This document shows positions 15,881-23,757 of a stretch of DNA of 64,000 nt, piece after piece. Each line of letters starts with the position of its first letter. Positions within the stretch are counted from its first letter, which is position 1. A program made the translations under genes and the position numbers. The DNA comes from Lachnospiraceae bacterium. GTDB taxonomy: Bacteria > Bacillota > Clostridia > Lachnospirales > Lachnospiraceae. The stretch is from positions 20,915 through 84,914 of the forward strand of contig JAILPS010000007.1 in assembly GCA_024699325.1 (NCBI GenBank), given 5' to 3'. The notes beneath the pieces were generated by a model, which was not told the origin of the DNA, made no database searches, and saw only the letters and a program-made list of their open reading frames with translations.

Positions 15881-17215
15881 TTAGTCTGTTTCTTCTGCAT
15901 TACCCTTAATGCGCTTCATGTGCTCGGCAATATTCTTCTCATAGCCCATCTCTGATGGGTTGTAGAATGTCTCCTCAGTGAGGCCGTCCGGAAGGTACTG
16001 CTGCTTCACATAGTGGTTTGGAAAATCGTGGGCGTACCTGTAGCCCACGCCGTGTCCAAGCTTGGCAGAGCCCTTATAGTGGGCGTCCTGCAGATGGGGC
16101 GGTATGGGCATGGTCTTAGTCTCCCCCACCATCCTCATGGCCTTGTCGATTGCCAGATAGGAGGCGTTTGACTTGGGCGCACAGGCCACATATATGGCGG
16201 CCTGGCTTAGAATAATCTGTGCCTCCGGCATGCCGACGCGCTCTATCTCCTGGGCTGCGCTTGCGGCCACAACCATGGCCATGGGGTCAGCATTTCCAAC
16301 GTCCTCGCTGGCGCAAATCATGATTCGTCTGGAGATGAATTTGATATCCTCCCCGGCGTAGAGCATTCTCGCCAGATAGTAGACCGCGGCGTCCGGGTCT
16401 GAGCCGCGCATGCTTTTTATAAATGCGCTGATGGTGTCGTAGTGGTTGTCGCCGTCCTTGTCATAGCGAACTGCGCGTTTCTGGATGCACTCCTGGGCAA
16501 CACCCAGGTCAATGTGTATCCTTCCGTCCCCGTCCTTCTCTGTGGTCAGTATGCCAAGCTCGATGGCGTTAAGCGCCTTCCTGGCATCGCCGTTGGCAAT
16601 CTCCGCCAGAAAATCAAGGGCGTCGTCGTCAATATAGGCGTGGAAGCTTCCCATGCCCTTCTCCTTATCGTTCACTGCTCTGAGGATTAAGGTCTTGATA
16701 TCCTCCTTCTCAAGGGGCTTAAGCTCAAATATGGCTGACCTGGACAGAAGCGCGTTATTTACCTCAAAGTAGGGGTTCTCCGTTGTGGCGCCTATAAGCA
16801 CTATGGTTCCGTCCTCCACGAACGGCAGCAGATAGTCCTGCTGGCTCTTGTTAAATCTGTGAATCTCGTCGATGAAGAGGATGGTTCCCCTGCCGTACAT
16901 TCCCAGGGTTTTCTTGGCCCCCTCAACGACCTCCTCCATATCCTTCTTGCCGGCCACCGTCGCATTAATCTGCTTAAAATCCGCCTTCGTGGTGTTGGCT
17001 ATGACCTTCGCAAGCGTCGTTTTGCCGGTGCCCGGAGGCCCGTAGAATATGACTGAGCTCAGCTTATCCGCCTTAATAGCCCTGGTCAGCAGCTTATCCT
17101 TGCCCAAAATGTGCTCCTGACCCACCACCTCGTCGATGGTTGTGGGGCGAAGTCTGGCCGCAAGGGGCGATTCGTCCTTCATCTTCTCTTCACGCATGTA
17201 GTCAAATAAATCCAT
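15881..17215 (-). CDS. rarA: Replication-associated recombination protein A (AAA+ ATPase)
   Basis: RarA/MgsA acts at stalled replication forks and belongs to the clamp-loader-like AAA+ group. The 444-residue length fits. Walker A is GPPGTGKTT (59-67), Walker B is ILFIDEIHRFNKSQQD, and the sensor-1 region has IGATTENPYFEVN. The C-terminal oligomerisation domain carries ASEDVGNADPMAMVVA and the NHYVKQQYLPDG region typical of the family. The ATG is 2 nt after the stop of the transglutaminase gene, with its ribosome-binding site (AGAGG) inside that gene, so it is the last gene of the moxR operon and is followed by a terminator. Confidence 0.95.
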   Translation of the reverse strand: MDLFDYMREEKMKDESPLAARLRPTTIDEVVGQEHILGKDKLLTRAIKADKLSSVIFYGPPGTGKTTLAKVIANTTKADFKQINATVAGKKDMEEVVEGAKKTLGMYGRGTILFIDEIHRFNKSQQDYLLPFVEDGTIVLIGATTENPYFEVNNALLSRSAIFELKPLEKEDIKTLILRAVNDKEKGMGSFHAYIDDDALDFLAEIANGDARKALNAIELGILTTEKDGDGRIHIDLGVAQECIQKRAVRYDKDGDNHYDTISAFIKSMRGSDPDAAVYYLARMLYAGEDIKFISRRIMICASEDVGNADPMAMVVAASAAQEIERVGMPEAQIILSQAAIYVACAPKSNASYLAIDKAMRMVGETKTMPIPPHLQDAHYKGSAKLGHGVGYRYAHDFPNHYVKQQYLPDGLTEETFYNPSEMGYEKNIAEHMKRIKGNAEETD

Positions 17216-17217
17216 GA

Positions 17218-19782
17218 TTACCTCTGTTTTGCCGCGCGTTTTCTAAGTGCTGATTTTATGGCTCTAAGATTTGCCTTAAAGCTTAATAACTCCTCGCGCG
17301 AAATTTTTTCAGATGAGTAGGCAGCCTTCTTATATGTTCTGGCAAACTCTTCTAATGCGCCTTCGCCGCCCTCTCCCTGATTAATTATATTTACAAACTC
17401 TGTTATGGTGATGTTGTCGTCATCTGTAAGCTTCTTAGCCTTCAGATATGCGCACATACCCTGATATAGTTTTAGAACTCTCTCGTTGTCGCCAGAGTAG
17501 AAGTGAACTATTCCAGCCTTTTTGTCCCTGTAATTCTTATAGAACCTGTAGAGTATTACAAGGCCAAATGCTATGGCCGCAGCAACGATAATTCTTATGA
17601 TTACAGCGATAACATTTCCTGCGCCTGAGTTCATGAAGGCAGCGACGACATTGGCCGTGTTGTCGCTTCCGTCAAAATTCGTAAGACTTCTCCACAGATT
17701 GTCATAGTTTGTGGAATCGTCGTCAGGTCCTGAAGGAGGTGTGAACTCCACCGGAACCCAGCCGTAGCCGTTTAGATACACCTCAACCCACGCATGGGCT
17801 CTCGAATCGTCAATCTCAGCTCTTACTACCGCTGTTTTTCCAACATTTGCCTCGCCCTGCAGATAGTCCTCGTACTTCTCATCCGTCAGAATATCCGCAT
17901 CCACGACATCGCTCATGGACACCACGTAGCCCTCAGCGTATCTTGCGGGAATCCCCATGGTTCTTAGAAGAAGCACCGCGCTGGTGGCAAAGTAAGAGCA
18001 GTAGCCCTCTTTCTGTTTTTTTAGGAAATACAGCACAAAGTCCTCGCTTTTAGGCGTGACACCCGGGTTTAGTGAGTACTTAAATTCCCGCACAAACATA
18101 TCCTGTATCTGGGCTATAATCTCCTTCTTGGAACCGCCAAAGCCCCTGTCCTCACAGTAGCTCTTCAACATCTGTCTCACGTTATTGACATCCAGCTCAT
18201 TGTTGGAATCCATTACAACCATCGCCGAACCGCTGTCCACTCCCCAGATGCTTAGGTAGTTGTCATAGACAAACTTGTCATATTCAGTTTTTACAGGCGC
18301 CTCCACATATTCGCTGTCCCAGATATCCTGATAGACGTAGTATGTGTACTCCTTATAGTCTTCTGCCCCCTCATAAAACGGCATTCTCGTCCACAGCATG
18401 ACGCTGTCATCGTTGCTTCCAAAATACCCTGTGAAGAAGTGTCCGCCACCAAAATCCGCCTGTGTGTGATATGGGCAGATTACCGTGTAGGGCGAGATTA
18501 TGGGGTCCGCAATCTCTACTCTTAGCTTGCCCTTAAGAATGGAGCTGTCCGTCTCCATAAGCTCCTCCAAGTGATCCGCCTCATAGTTAAACAGATCCCC
18601 GGCATTATCAAATTCATCACAGCTATCCACAAGGGACGCATCCGTAAACGATGTGGTCCATCTGGTGCTGTAGTAGTTGGTTCCAACAAACGACTTGAGA
18701 TATACAGTATCATAGACATATGGGGCAAATGTGACTATGAGATCCGTCTCGTAGTCGCTGTATACAGTGCCGTTTTGTCCCAGACTACCGCTGTTTAATC
18801 CGCCGATTGCGTCGTCCCCGTCGCCGTCCCACAGACTTCTAAGTCCGTAGAGTAAAACCTGCTTCACAGTTTCTGTAGTGCTCTCCTTAGCGCTTACAAG
18901 CACTTCGTTTTGCCTGTATTTTGACGAGGGATACAAAACCGCCATAAACACCGTCACAAGTGCCAGAAAAGCTCCGCTTACTGCGCCAATCTGGGCGATT
19001 ACCGTGCCGTTTGAATAGTGCACATAGTAGTTTCCATGCCTTATGTGGATTCTTCTTATGTCCTTCTTGCCAACCGGCATGGAGAACTGGAAGCTGTGCC
19101 TGTACAGAAAACAGGTCACGATGGTAAACATCATCAAAAATATAACCACGTAGCTTGGAACAGCGTCAAAATACATCACCATAAACAGTATCGGGGCGAT
19201 GGTCACAAACACCGTAAGCGGGCTCTGCTCGTTGTTAAACACGAAGTTTAGAAGCACCATGATGGCAAATCCCATGGTCACGAGAAATGCTGTGACCGTG
19301 GCCACATGCTGCTCCTCAAACTGCTCATTATAGGTCTTCTGGAAGTCCATCTCCCAGTAGTCTGACAAAAACTTGTAGAAGTCATTCAGATAGCCGTTGA
19401 GACCGCTGTTTATGTACTGTCTGAAGGTTATAAGTATGAAGGTAAATGCTATAAATACAATCACATAGCCGATATTCTGCCACATTTTTCTGACATTCAT
19501 AAGTGACAGAAGAGTCGCAAGTATGACATATATTCCTATGGTGAAGGTGAAATTATATTGAAGCTTAAAGGACGATGCAAGAAACACCGTGAGCCCCGTC
19601 ACTATGGAAAACATAAGGACAGCATTTGTAAGGGCATGTCTTAACTTATCCGTGCCTGAAAACTTCGCGGTTTTGTTCACCACGTAGATGCCGGATATCT
19701 GACCTGCCCTCTGCGCAAGATATTCCTCGCGTTTAAATATTTTTCTGCATGTATTTTTAACTGCGGAAAAAAACTCGCTCAT
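17218..19782 (-). CDS. Membrane protein with extracellular transglutaminase-like domain
   Basis: An 854-residue TgpA-type protein. Several hydrophobic helices lie between residues 48 and 300, a long extracytoplasmic region follows, and a last helix lies near 720-745 (VIAVIIRIIVAAAIAFGLVI) before a cytoplasmic tail. The papain-like transglutaminase core has Cys595 (GYCSYFATS), His663 (HAWVEVY) and Glu679 (WVPVEFTP) in place of the usual Asp. Families with this fold act as transglutaminases or cysteine peptidases; substrate is unknown. Its neighbours, a DUF58 protein and a MoxR ATPase, are its usual genomic companions. The start follows AGAGGAG and lies 10 nt after the DUF58 stop. Confidence 0.9.
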   Translation of the reverse strand: MSEFFSAVKNTCRKIFKREEYLAQRAGQISGIYVVNKTAKFSGTDKLRHALTNAVLMFSIVTGLTVFLASSFKLQYNFTFTIGIYVILATLLSLMNVRKMWQNIGYVIVFIAFTFILITFRQYINSGLNGYLNDFYKFLSDYWEMDFQKTYNEQFEEQHVATVTAFLVTMGFAIMVLLNFVFNNEQSPLTVFVTIAPILFMVMYFDAVPSYVVIFLMMFTIVTCFLYRHSFQFSMPVGKKDIRRIHIRHGNYYVHYSNGTVIAQIGAVSGAFLALVTVFMAVLYPSSKYRQNEVLVSAKESTTETVKQVLLYGLRSLWDGDGDDAIGGLNSGSLGQNGTVYSDYETDLIVTFAPYVYDTVYLKSFVGTNYYSTRWTTSFTDASLVDSCDEFDNAGDLFNYEADHLEELMETDSSILKGKLRVEIADPIISPYTVICPYHTQADFGGGHFFTGYFGSNDDSVMLWTRMPFYEGAEDYKEYTYYVYQDIWDSEYVEAPVKTEYDKFVYDNYLSIWGVDSGSAMVVMDSNNELDVNNVRQMLKSYCEDRGFGGSKKEIIAQIQDMFVREFKYSLNPGVTPKSEDFVLYFLKKQKEGYCSYFATSAVLLLRTMGIPARYAEGYVVSMSDVVDADILTDEKYEDYLQGEANVGKTAVVRAEIDDSRAHAWVEVYLNGYGWVPVEFTPPSGPDDDSTNYDNLWRSLTNFDGSDNTANVVAAFMNSGAGNVIAVIIRIIVAAAIAFGLVILYRFYKNYRDKKAGIVHFYSGDNERVLKLYQGMCAYLKAKKLTDDDNITITEFVNIINQGEGGEGALEEFARTYKKAAYSSEKISREELLSFKANLRAIKSALRKRAAKQR

Positions 19783-19792
19783 CCCTACTCCT

Positions 19793-20923
19793 CTAGTGTT
19801 TTATCCAGTAGCAATGTGACAGAACTCTGTCGTTTGCTGACACATTGAACAGCTCCTCGTATTCGCCCTCAATGCTTTCACATTCCTCGTATGCAGGGCA
19901 AATATAGATAAACTCCCCAAACTCGTCCATGGTCTTCTTACACAGGTCTACTGCTAACATGGGCTCTAAGCTCAGGGCCTCGTAATACATTTCGCTAAGG
20001 ACCGCCACGCCCTCTGCATAGGTCGTTATGTCCTCTCTCTTAAGCTCGCCAATCTCAGGGGCATAGAAGCACAGCGTGAAGGGTCTCTTCTCCTTCATGA
20101 GGTGCTCTAACAGCGTCATATAGGCGTCAAATACTCTGTCAAAGGCGATATTGGTCTCGTACTGAAGCTTGGCGCTAAGCGCCTTCACGTCCGGCTTATA
20201 GAGGTTTACAAGCACCAGCACATCATTTGACGATATGGCGCCGTACTCCTTGACGATAAGCTTCTCAAGCTTCGTGGAGAGCTTCCAGTGGATGCGGTTT
20301 GGCTTATCGCCGGGTCTGTAATCCCTGGTGTCTATGACCTGGGAGGAATCGTTGCCCTTAACGTCCTGCTCCACAAGCTCTGTAAGCCCCGCGCCTCCTA
20401 TGGCCTCAGTAGAAAACTCCGACTCCACGCTCTGGGCGATTATGACCACTGAGGAGTTAAACTCCATGGGAATCTTATAGCTGAACATTCCCGTGTAGTC
20501 CCATATCTCTGCCCTGCCTGCCGTGATATTAACACAGCCGCAGTAGTCGCTCCTTATGTTTAGCGACACGGACGCCTCCTTAAACGCCGGAACGCCGCAG
20601 CATATATAATAGGTTTCAGGCTGTGCGTAGAAGGCGTTCTCCATGTTGAGGCTGATCTGCGTTCTTGCTATCGGAAGATACCCTGAGGTCTTCATATTAA
20701 CCCTCACCGTGATCTCCTCGCCGCGGTTTACCTGCGAGGGGACCTCGATGGCGACCGTCAGCTTATCCCTGCTATAGCGAAGCGCCAGATAGGACACTAC
20801 CGGCAGAACAATCATGGCAACCATGACCACCACAAAAAAATAGTTTACGAAGAAGCAGAAGAACACCGCGAACATCGCAAATATACATATGTAGCACAGT
20901 CTGGTGTAGATATTTTTAAACAT
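19793..20923 (-). CDS. DUF58 membrane protein
   Basis: A 376-residue protein with two N-terminal transmembrane helices (about residues 8-50), a beta-rich region similar to other DUF58 proteins, and the family signature RDYRPGDKPNRIHWKLSTK near residue 200, which begins a von Willebrand-like fold. Its molecular role is not established. DUF58 proteins are typically encoded with a MoxR ATPase and a transglutaminase-like membrane protein, as here, and are thought to be remodelled by MoxR. The start has TAGGAG and lies 8 nt after the moxR stop. Confidence 0.9.
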   Translation of the reverse strand: MFKNIYTRLCYICIFAMFAVFFCFFVNYFFVVVMVAMIVLPVVSYLALRYSRDKLTVAIEVPSQVNRGEEITVRVNMKTSGYLPIARTQISLNMENAFYAQPETYYICCGVPAFKEASVSLNIRSDYCGCVNITAGRAEIWDYTGMFSYKIPMEFNSSVVIIAQSVESEFSTEAIGGAGLTELVEQDVKGNDSSQVIDTRDYRPGDKPNRIHWKLSTKLEKLIVKEYGAISSNDVLVLVNLYKPDVKALSAKLQYETNIAFDRVFDAYMTLLEHLMKEKRPFTLCFYAPEIGELKREDITTYAEGVAVLSEMYYEALSLEPMLAVDLCKKTMDEFGEFIYICPAYEECESIEGEYEELFNVSANDRVLSHCYWIKH

Positions 20924-20931
20924 TGTCTCTC

Positions 20932-21858
20932 CTATGCTTTAGGTAACTGTGTCGCGGCGGCAATCTCGTCAAGCGCCGTGTCAACTGTGTATCCCTTGGC
21001 CTTGGCCTTCGCAGACAGCGTCAGTCTGTGGACAGCCACCTCGTGGAATACGTGGAGCACATGCTCTGGAAGAACATAGTCGCTTCCCTCCATGTAAGCC
21101 ACAGCCCTGCTCATCTTGAGAAGTGACAGGCTGGCTCTCGGGCTCAGTCCGAAGGTGAAATAGTTTTCATTTCTCGTGTTCTCCGTGAGCCTTACAATAT
21201 AGTCATAGACAGAGTTGTGCACGAATATATTCTTGGCGGTCTCCTGCATGTTCCTGACATCCTCAAGCGTCACGAAGCCCGTTAGCTCTGAGAGCACATC
21301 GCCCACATTGCCCTTCAGGATATTCACCGCGTTTTCGTGGTCCGGGTATCCCATGGACAGTCTCACCATAAAACGGTCGAGCTGCGATTCGGGAAGCTTC
21401 TGGGTTCCGGATGAGCCAAAGGGGTTCTGGGTTGCGATAACCACGAATGGCTTAGGCAGCGCTCTTGTCACGCCGTCCACGGTAACCCTTCCCTCCTCCA
21501 TAACCTCAAGAAGTGCGGACTGGGTCTTAGGAGAGGTTCTGTTGATCTCATCAGCTAAGAAAATGTTGCAAAAAACCGAGCCCTCTCTGTATTCAAACTG
21601 TCTGGTCTCGCTGTTAAACATGTTAAAACCCAGGAGGTCACTTGGCAGAACGTCAGGGGTAAACTGAACTCTGTGATAGTCAAGCGACATGGTTTTAGAT
21701 ATGGTCAGAGCAAGCGTTGTTTTGCCGACGCCCGGAATATCCTCTAGTAAAATATGGCCCTGCGCGATTATTGCCGCCAGAACCTTCTCAATTATATCAT
21801 TCTTGCCCTTGATGACCTGCTCAATCTGAGACATTATCTGCTGTATCTGTTTCTGCAT
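20932..21858 (-). CDS. MoxR-family AAA+ ATPase
   Basis: A 308-residue MoxR ATPase, thought to act as a chaperone that activates partner proteins such as VWA or DUF58 proteins. Walker A is GVGKTT (43-48), Walker B ADEINR is followed by SPKTQSALLEVMEE, and the sensor region has FVVIATQNPFGSSGTQKLPESQLDRF. The C-terminal lid domain carries GLSPRASLSLLKMSRA. The start MQKQIQQ follows AAGGAGAG; a longer in-frame start 12 codons upstream has no such site. It is the first gene of the moxR-DUF58-transglutaminase-rarA operon and faces a divergent Xre regulator. Confidence 0.93.
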   Translation of the reverse strand: MQKQIQQIMSQIEQVIKGKNDIIEKVLAAIIAQGHILLEDIPGVGKTTLALTISKTMSLDYHRVQFTPDVLPSDLLGFNMFNSETRQFEYREGSVFCNIFLADEINRTSPKTQSALLEVMEEGRVTVDGVTRALPKPFVVIATQNPFGSSGTQKLPESQLDRFMVRLSMGYPDHENAVNILKGNVGDVLSELTGFVTLEDVRNMQETAKNIFVHNSVYDYIVRLTENTRNENYFTFGLSPRASLSLLKMSRAVAYMEGSDYVLPEHVLHVFHEVAVHRLTLSAKAKAKGYTVDTALDEIAAATQLPKA

Positions 21859-21992
21859 GTTCTCTCCTTCTTGATGTTGATATTCTTTTCTCAAATCATT
21901 GACAGTTTACCACATTAATCATACAAATTAAATAAGGATATTCCAAAATTTCCATAAACTATGGTCTTTTTTGCATATTTACTGAATAGTTT

Positions 21993-22021
21993 ATTATAAC
22001 GCCAGGTTATTTCTATGACAC
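21993..22021 (-). promoter_or_regulatory. Promoter of the moxR operon
   Basis: Consensus TATAAT (21993-21998) with GTGTCA (22016-22021) as -35 at 17 nt. The -35 is also one arm of the palindrome at 22016-22031. The untranslated leader would be about 125 nt, in which I see nothing else. Confidence 0.65.
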
Positions 22022-22031
22022 AAAAGTGTCA
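22016..22031. promoter_or_regulatory. Candidate operator between moxR and the Xre regulator
   Basis: TGACAC-AAAA-GTGTCA is a perfect 6-bp inverted repeat with a 4-nt spacer. It covers the -35 of the moxR promoter and lies about 57 nt upstream of the xre -35. The divergent Xre protein is the obvious but unproven candidate to bind here. Confidence 0.55.
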
Positions 22032-22087
22032 ATTATAATTTTGCGCTATTCCATTTATTAATTTTTAATGAAATTGCAACTTATATA

Positions 22088-22116
22088 TATACAAATGTTC
22101 AAAAAGATGGTATGCT
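22088..22116 (+). promoter_or_regulatory. Promoter of the Xre regulator
   Basis: TATACA (22088-22093), 17 nt, TATGCT (22111-22116), with a TGG extension upstream of the -10 that makes it an extended -10 promoter. The 291-nt gap between the divergent genes holds this, the moxR promoter and the palindrome. Confidence 0.55.
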
Positions 22117-22149
22117 CATTCTAGTCGAAAAGTATAGGAGGTAATATAA

Positions 22150-22479
22150 ATGGAAAATAACATCGACTACGCTGCAATTGGACAGCGACTTAAGGCTTTC
22201 CGTAAGGAGAACAAGATCACGCAGGATGACATCGCTAAGGACTTAGGAGTAACTGTTGCCTACATTAGCAACATCGAGAACAACAAGGTAAAGATGAACC
22301 TCAAAGTTTTATCTTACTATGCTACCAGATTAGGAGTGTCTATCGATTACCTTCTTTACACAGATACCTCTAAGACATCTTCGCTCGATGCAGAGATCAT
22401 CAAGCAGATTAGCACCCTCTCAGATGATGAGAAGGAGAAGCTCATTAAGATGGTTCGCATCTACAAGAACGAGCAGTAA
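22150..22479 (+). CDS. Small Xre-family transcriptional regulator
   Basis: A 109-residue protein with an N-terminal helix-turn-helix of the lambda Cro/C1 type at about residues 10-65: IGQRLKAFRKENKITQDDIA, then LGVTVAYISNIENNKV as the recognition helix region. The C-terminal 35 residues are helical and charged (DDEKEKLIKMVRIYKNEQ), probably for dimerisation; there is no sensor domain. The ATG has a strong AGGAGG site. It is one of only two plus-strand genes in the window, is divergent from moxR, and is closed by its own terminator. Confidence 0.93.
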   Translation: MENNIDYAAIGQRLKAFRKENKITQDDIAKDLGVTVAYISNIENNKVKMNLKVLSYYATRLGVSIDYLLYTDTSKTSSLDAEIIKQISTLSDDEKEKLIKMVRIYKNEQ

Positions 22480-22482
22480 TCC

Positions 22483-22510
22483 AAAACCCGGACCTATGGT
22501 CCGGGTTTTT
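22483..22510 (+). terminator. Terminator after the Xre gene
   Basis: AAAACCCGGACC pairs with GGTCCGGGTTTT around TAT, ending in five T. The stem is A/T-symmetric, so it could also stop minus-strand transcripts. Confidence 0.9.
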
Positions 22511-22537
22511 GCTGTCTGCATTTCCTGCCATAAGACG

Positions 22538-22567
22538 CAAAAGAGCCGCAGCATACACTGCGGCTCT
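22538..22567 (-). terminator. Terminator after the telA gene
   Basis: AGAGCCGCAG (22558-22567 on the minus strand) pairs perfectly with CTGCGGCTCT (22542-22551) around a 6-nt loop, followed by TTTTG. It ends the clpX-capA-xpaC-telA transcript. Confidence 0.85.
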
Positions 22568-22580
22568 AATTCCAAGAGAA

Positions 22581-23741
22581 TTATCTCTTTAAGTTCATGT
22601 TGATGAGCTTTTCCTTCATCTCAGCTTCCATCTTAGCCATCTCAACCTCGGCATCAGCTCTCTTCTTGCGTCCCTCCTCCTGAATCTTGATTACTTCGTC
22701 AAGAGTAGTGATAAGTGAGTTGTTTGTAGCCTTCAGTGTCTCGATATCTACGATACCGCGCTCAGACTCTTTAGCTGTCTCGATAGTAGCCATCTTTAAG
22801 TTCTCGGCGTTCTTCTTAAGCAGCTCGTTTGTCATCTCTGTTGTGGCACGTGTTGTGTTGAGTGCCTCCTGAGAGTGAGCGATGCCAAGAGCGATAACCA
22901 TCTGGTTTCTCCAAAGCGGAATTGTGTTAACCAGAGTTGACTGAATCTTCTCGCTCATAAGTGTGTCGTTGTTCTGAAGAAGTCTGATCTGAGGACCCAT
23001 CTGTAAGCTGATGGTTCTTGTGAGCTCAAGGTCATAAACCTTCTTCTCAAAACGGTCAAGTCTTGTCATGAGATCGTTAACAGCCTGTGCGTCCTCCTGA
23101 AGACCTGTCTCCTTAGCCTTAGCCTGGAGTGCAGGAAGCTCAACAGTCTTAACATGCTCGATCTTCTTCTTGCCGGCAAGAATGTACATGCTCAGGTTCT
23201 TGAAGTAAGCTAAGTTCATCTCATACATCTTGTCAAGCATTGCGATATCCTTAAGAAGCTGTACCTGATGTCCCTCAAGCTTCTGCTCTACAGCCTTGAT
23301 GTTGTCATCAGCCTTCTCATACTTAGCTCTAAGCGCGATAACCTTGTTAGCGCCTCTCTTGAAGAAACCGAAGATTCCCTTATCCTCCTCAGCGTCGAAG
23401 CTCTTGAGCTCTGTTACAACCTCTGCGAGATCCTTGCCTACAGTTCCGAGATCCTTCGTTCTCACGCTGCCAAGTGCCTGGCTTGAGAAATCAGCGATGT
23501 TCTTCTGTGCTCCGGCACCATACTGCATGATACCGTTTGTGTTTGCGAGGTCGATCTGCTGTGAGAATGCCTCAACCTGCTCAAGCTCTGCGCTTGTGAG
23601 CTTCTGCTCCTCAGGTGTGATTGCGTCGATCTCTTCCTGTGTAGGAGCCTTAGTCTCCTCAACCTTCTCCTCTACAACTGGCTCTCCAAAGCTCAGTGTA
23701 GGTGCTGGCATGTCAAATGTTAATTCCTTCTCTTCTGCCAT
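22581..23741 (-). CDS. TelA-family protein (toxic anion resistance family)
   Basis: A 386-residue soluble, mostly helical protein of the TelA/KlaA family (PF05816), whose members are linked to tellurite resistance and, in Firmicutes, to envelope stress; the biochemical activity is unknown. An acidic, Pro/Thr-rich N-terminal tail (about 1-60) precedes the conserved core with FGFFKRGANKV near 125, long coiled-coil helices, and the conserved segment IPLWRNQMVIALGIAHSQEA near 275. It lies 16 nt after an XpaC-like gene, the usual pairing for these two families. The start follows GGGAGGG. The anion-resistance name should not be taken as its function here. Confidence 0.92.
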   Translation of the reverse strand: MAEEKELTFDMPAPTLSFGEPVVEEKVEETKAPTQEEIDAITPEEQKLTSAELEQVEAFSQQIDLANTNGIMQYGAGAQKNIADFSSQALGSVRTKDLGTVGKDLAEVVTELKSFDAEEDKGIFGFFKRGANKVIALRAKYEKADDNIKAVEQKLEGHQVQLLKDIAMLDKMYEMNLAYFKNLSMYILAGKKKIEHVKTVELPALQAKAKETGLQEDAQAVNDLMTRLDRFEKKVYDLELTRTISLQMGPQIRLLQNNDTLMSEKIQSTLVNTIPLWRNQMVIALGIAHSQEALNTTRATTEMTNELLKKNAENLKMATIETAKESERGIVDIETLKATNNSLITTLDEVIKIQEEGRKKRADAEVEMAKMEAEMKEKLINMNLKR

Positions 23742-23757
23742 GATACCCTCCCATATT

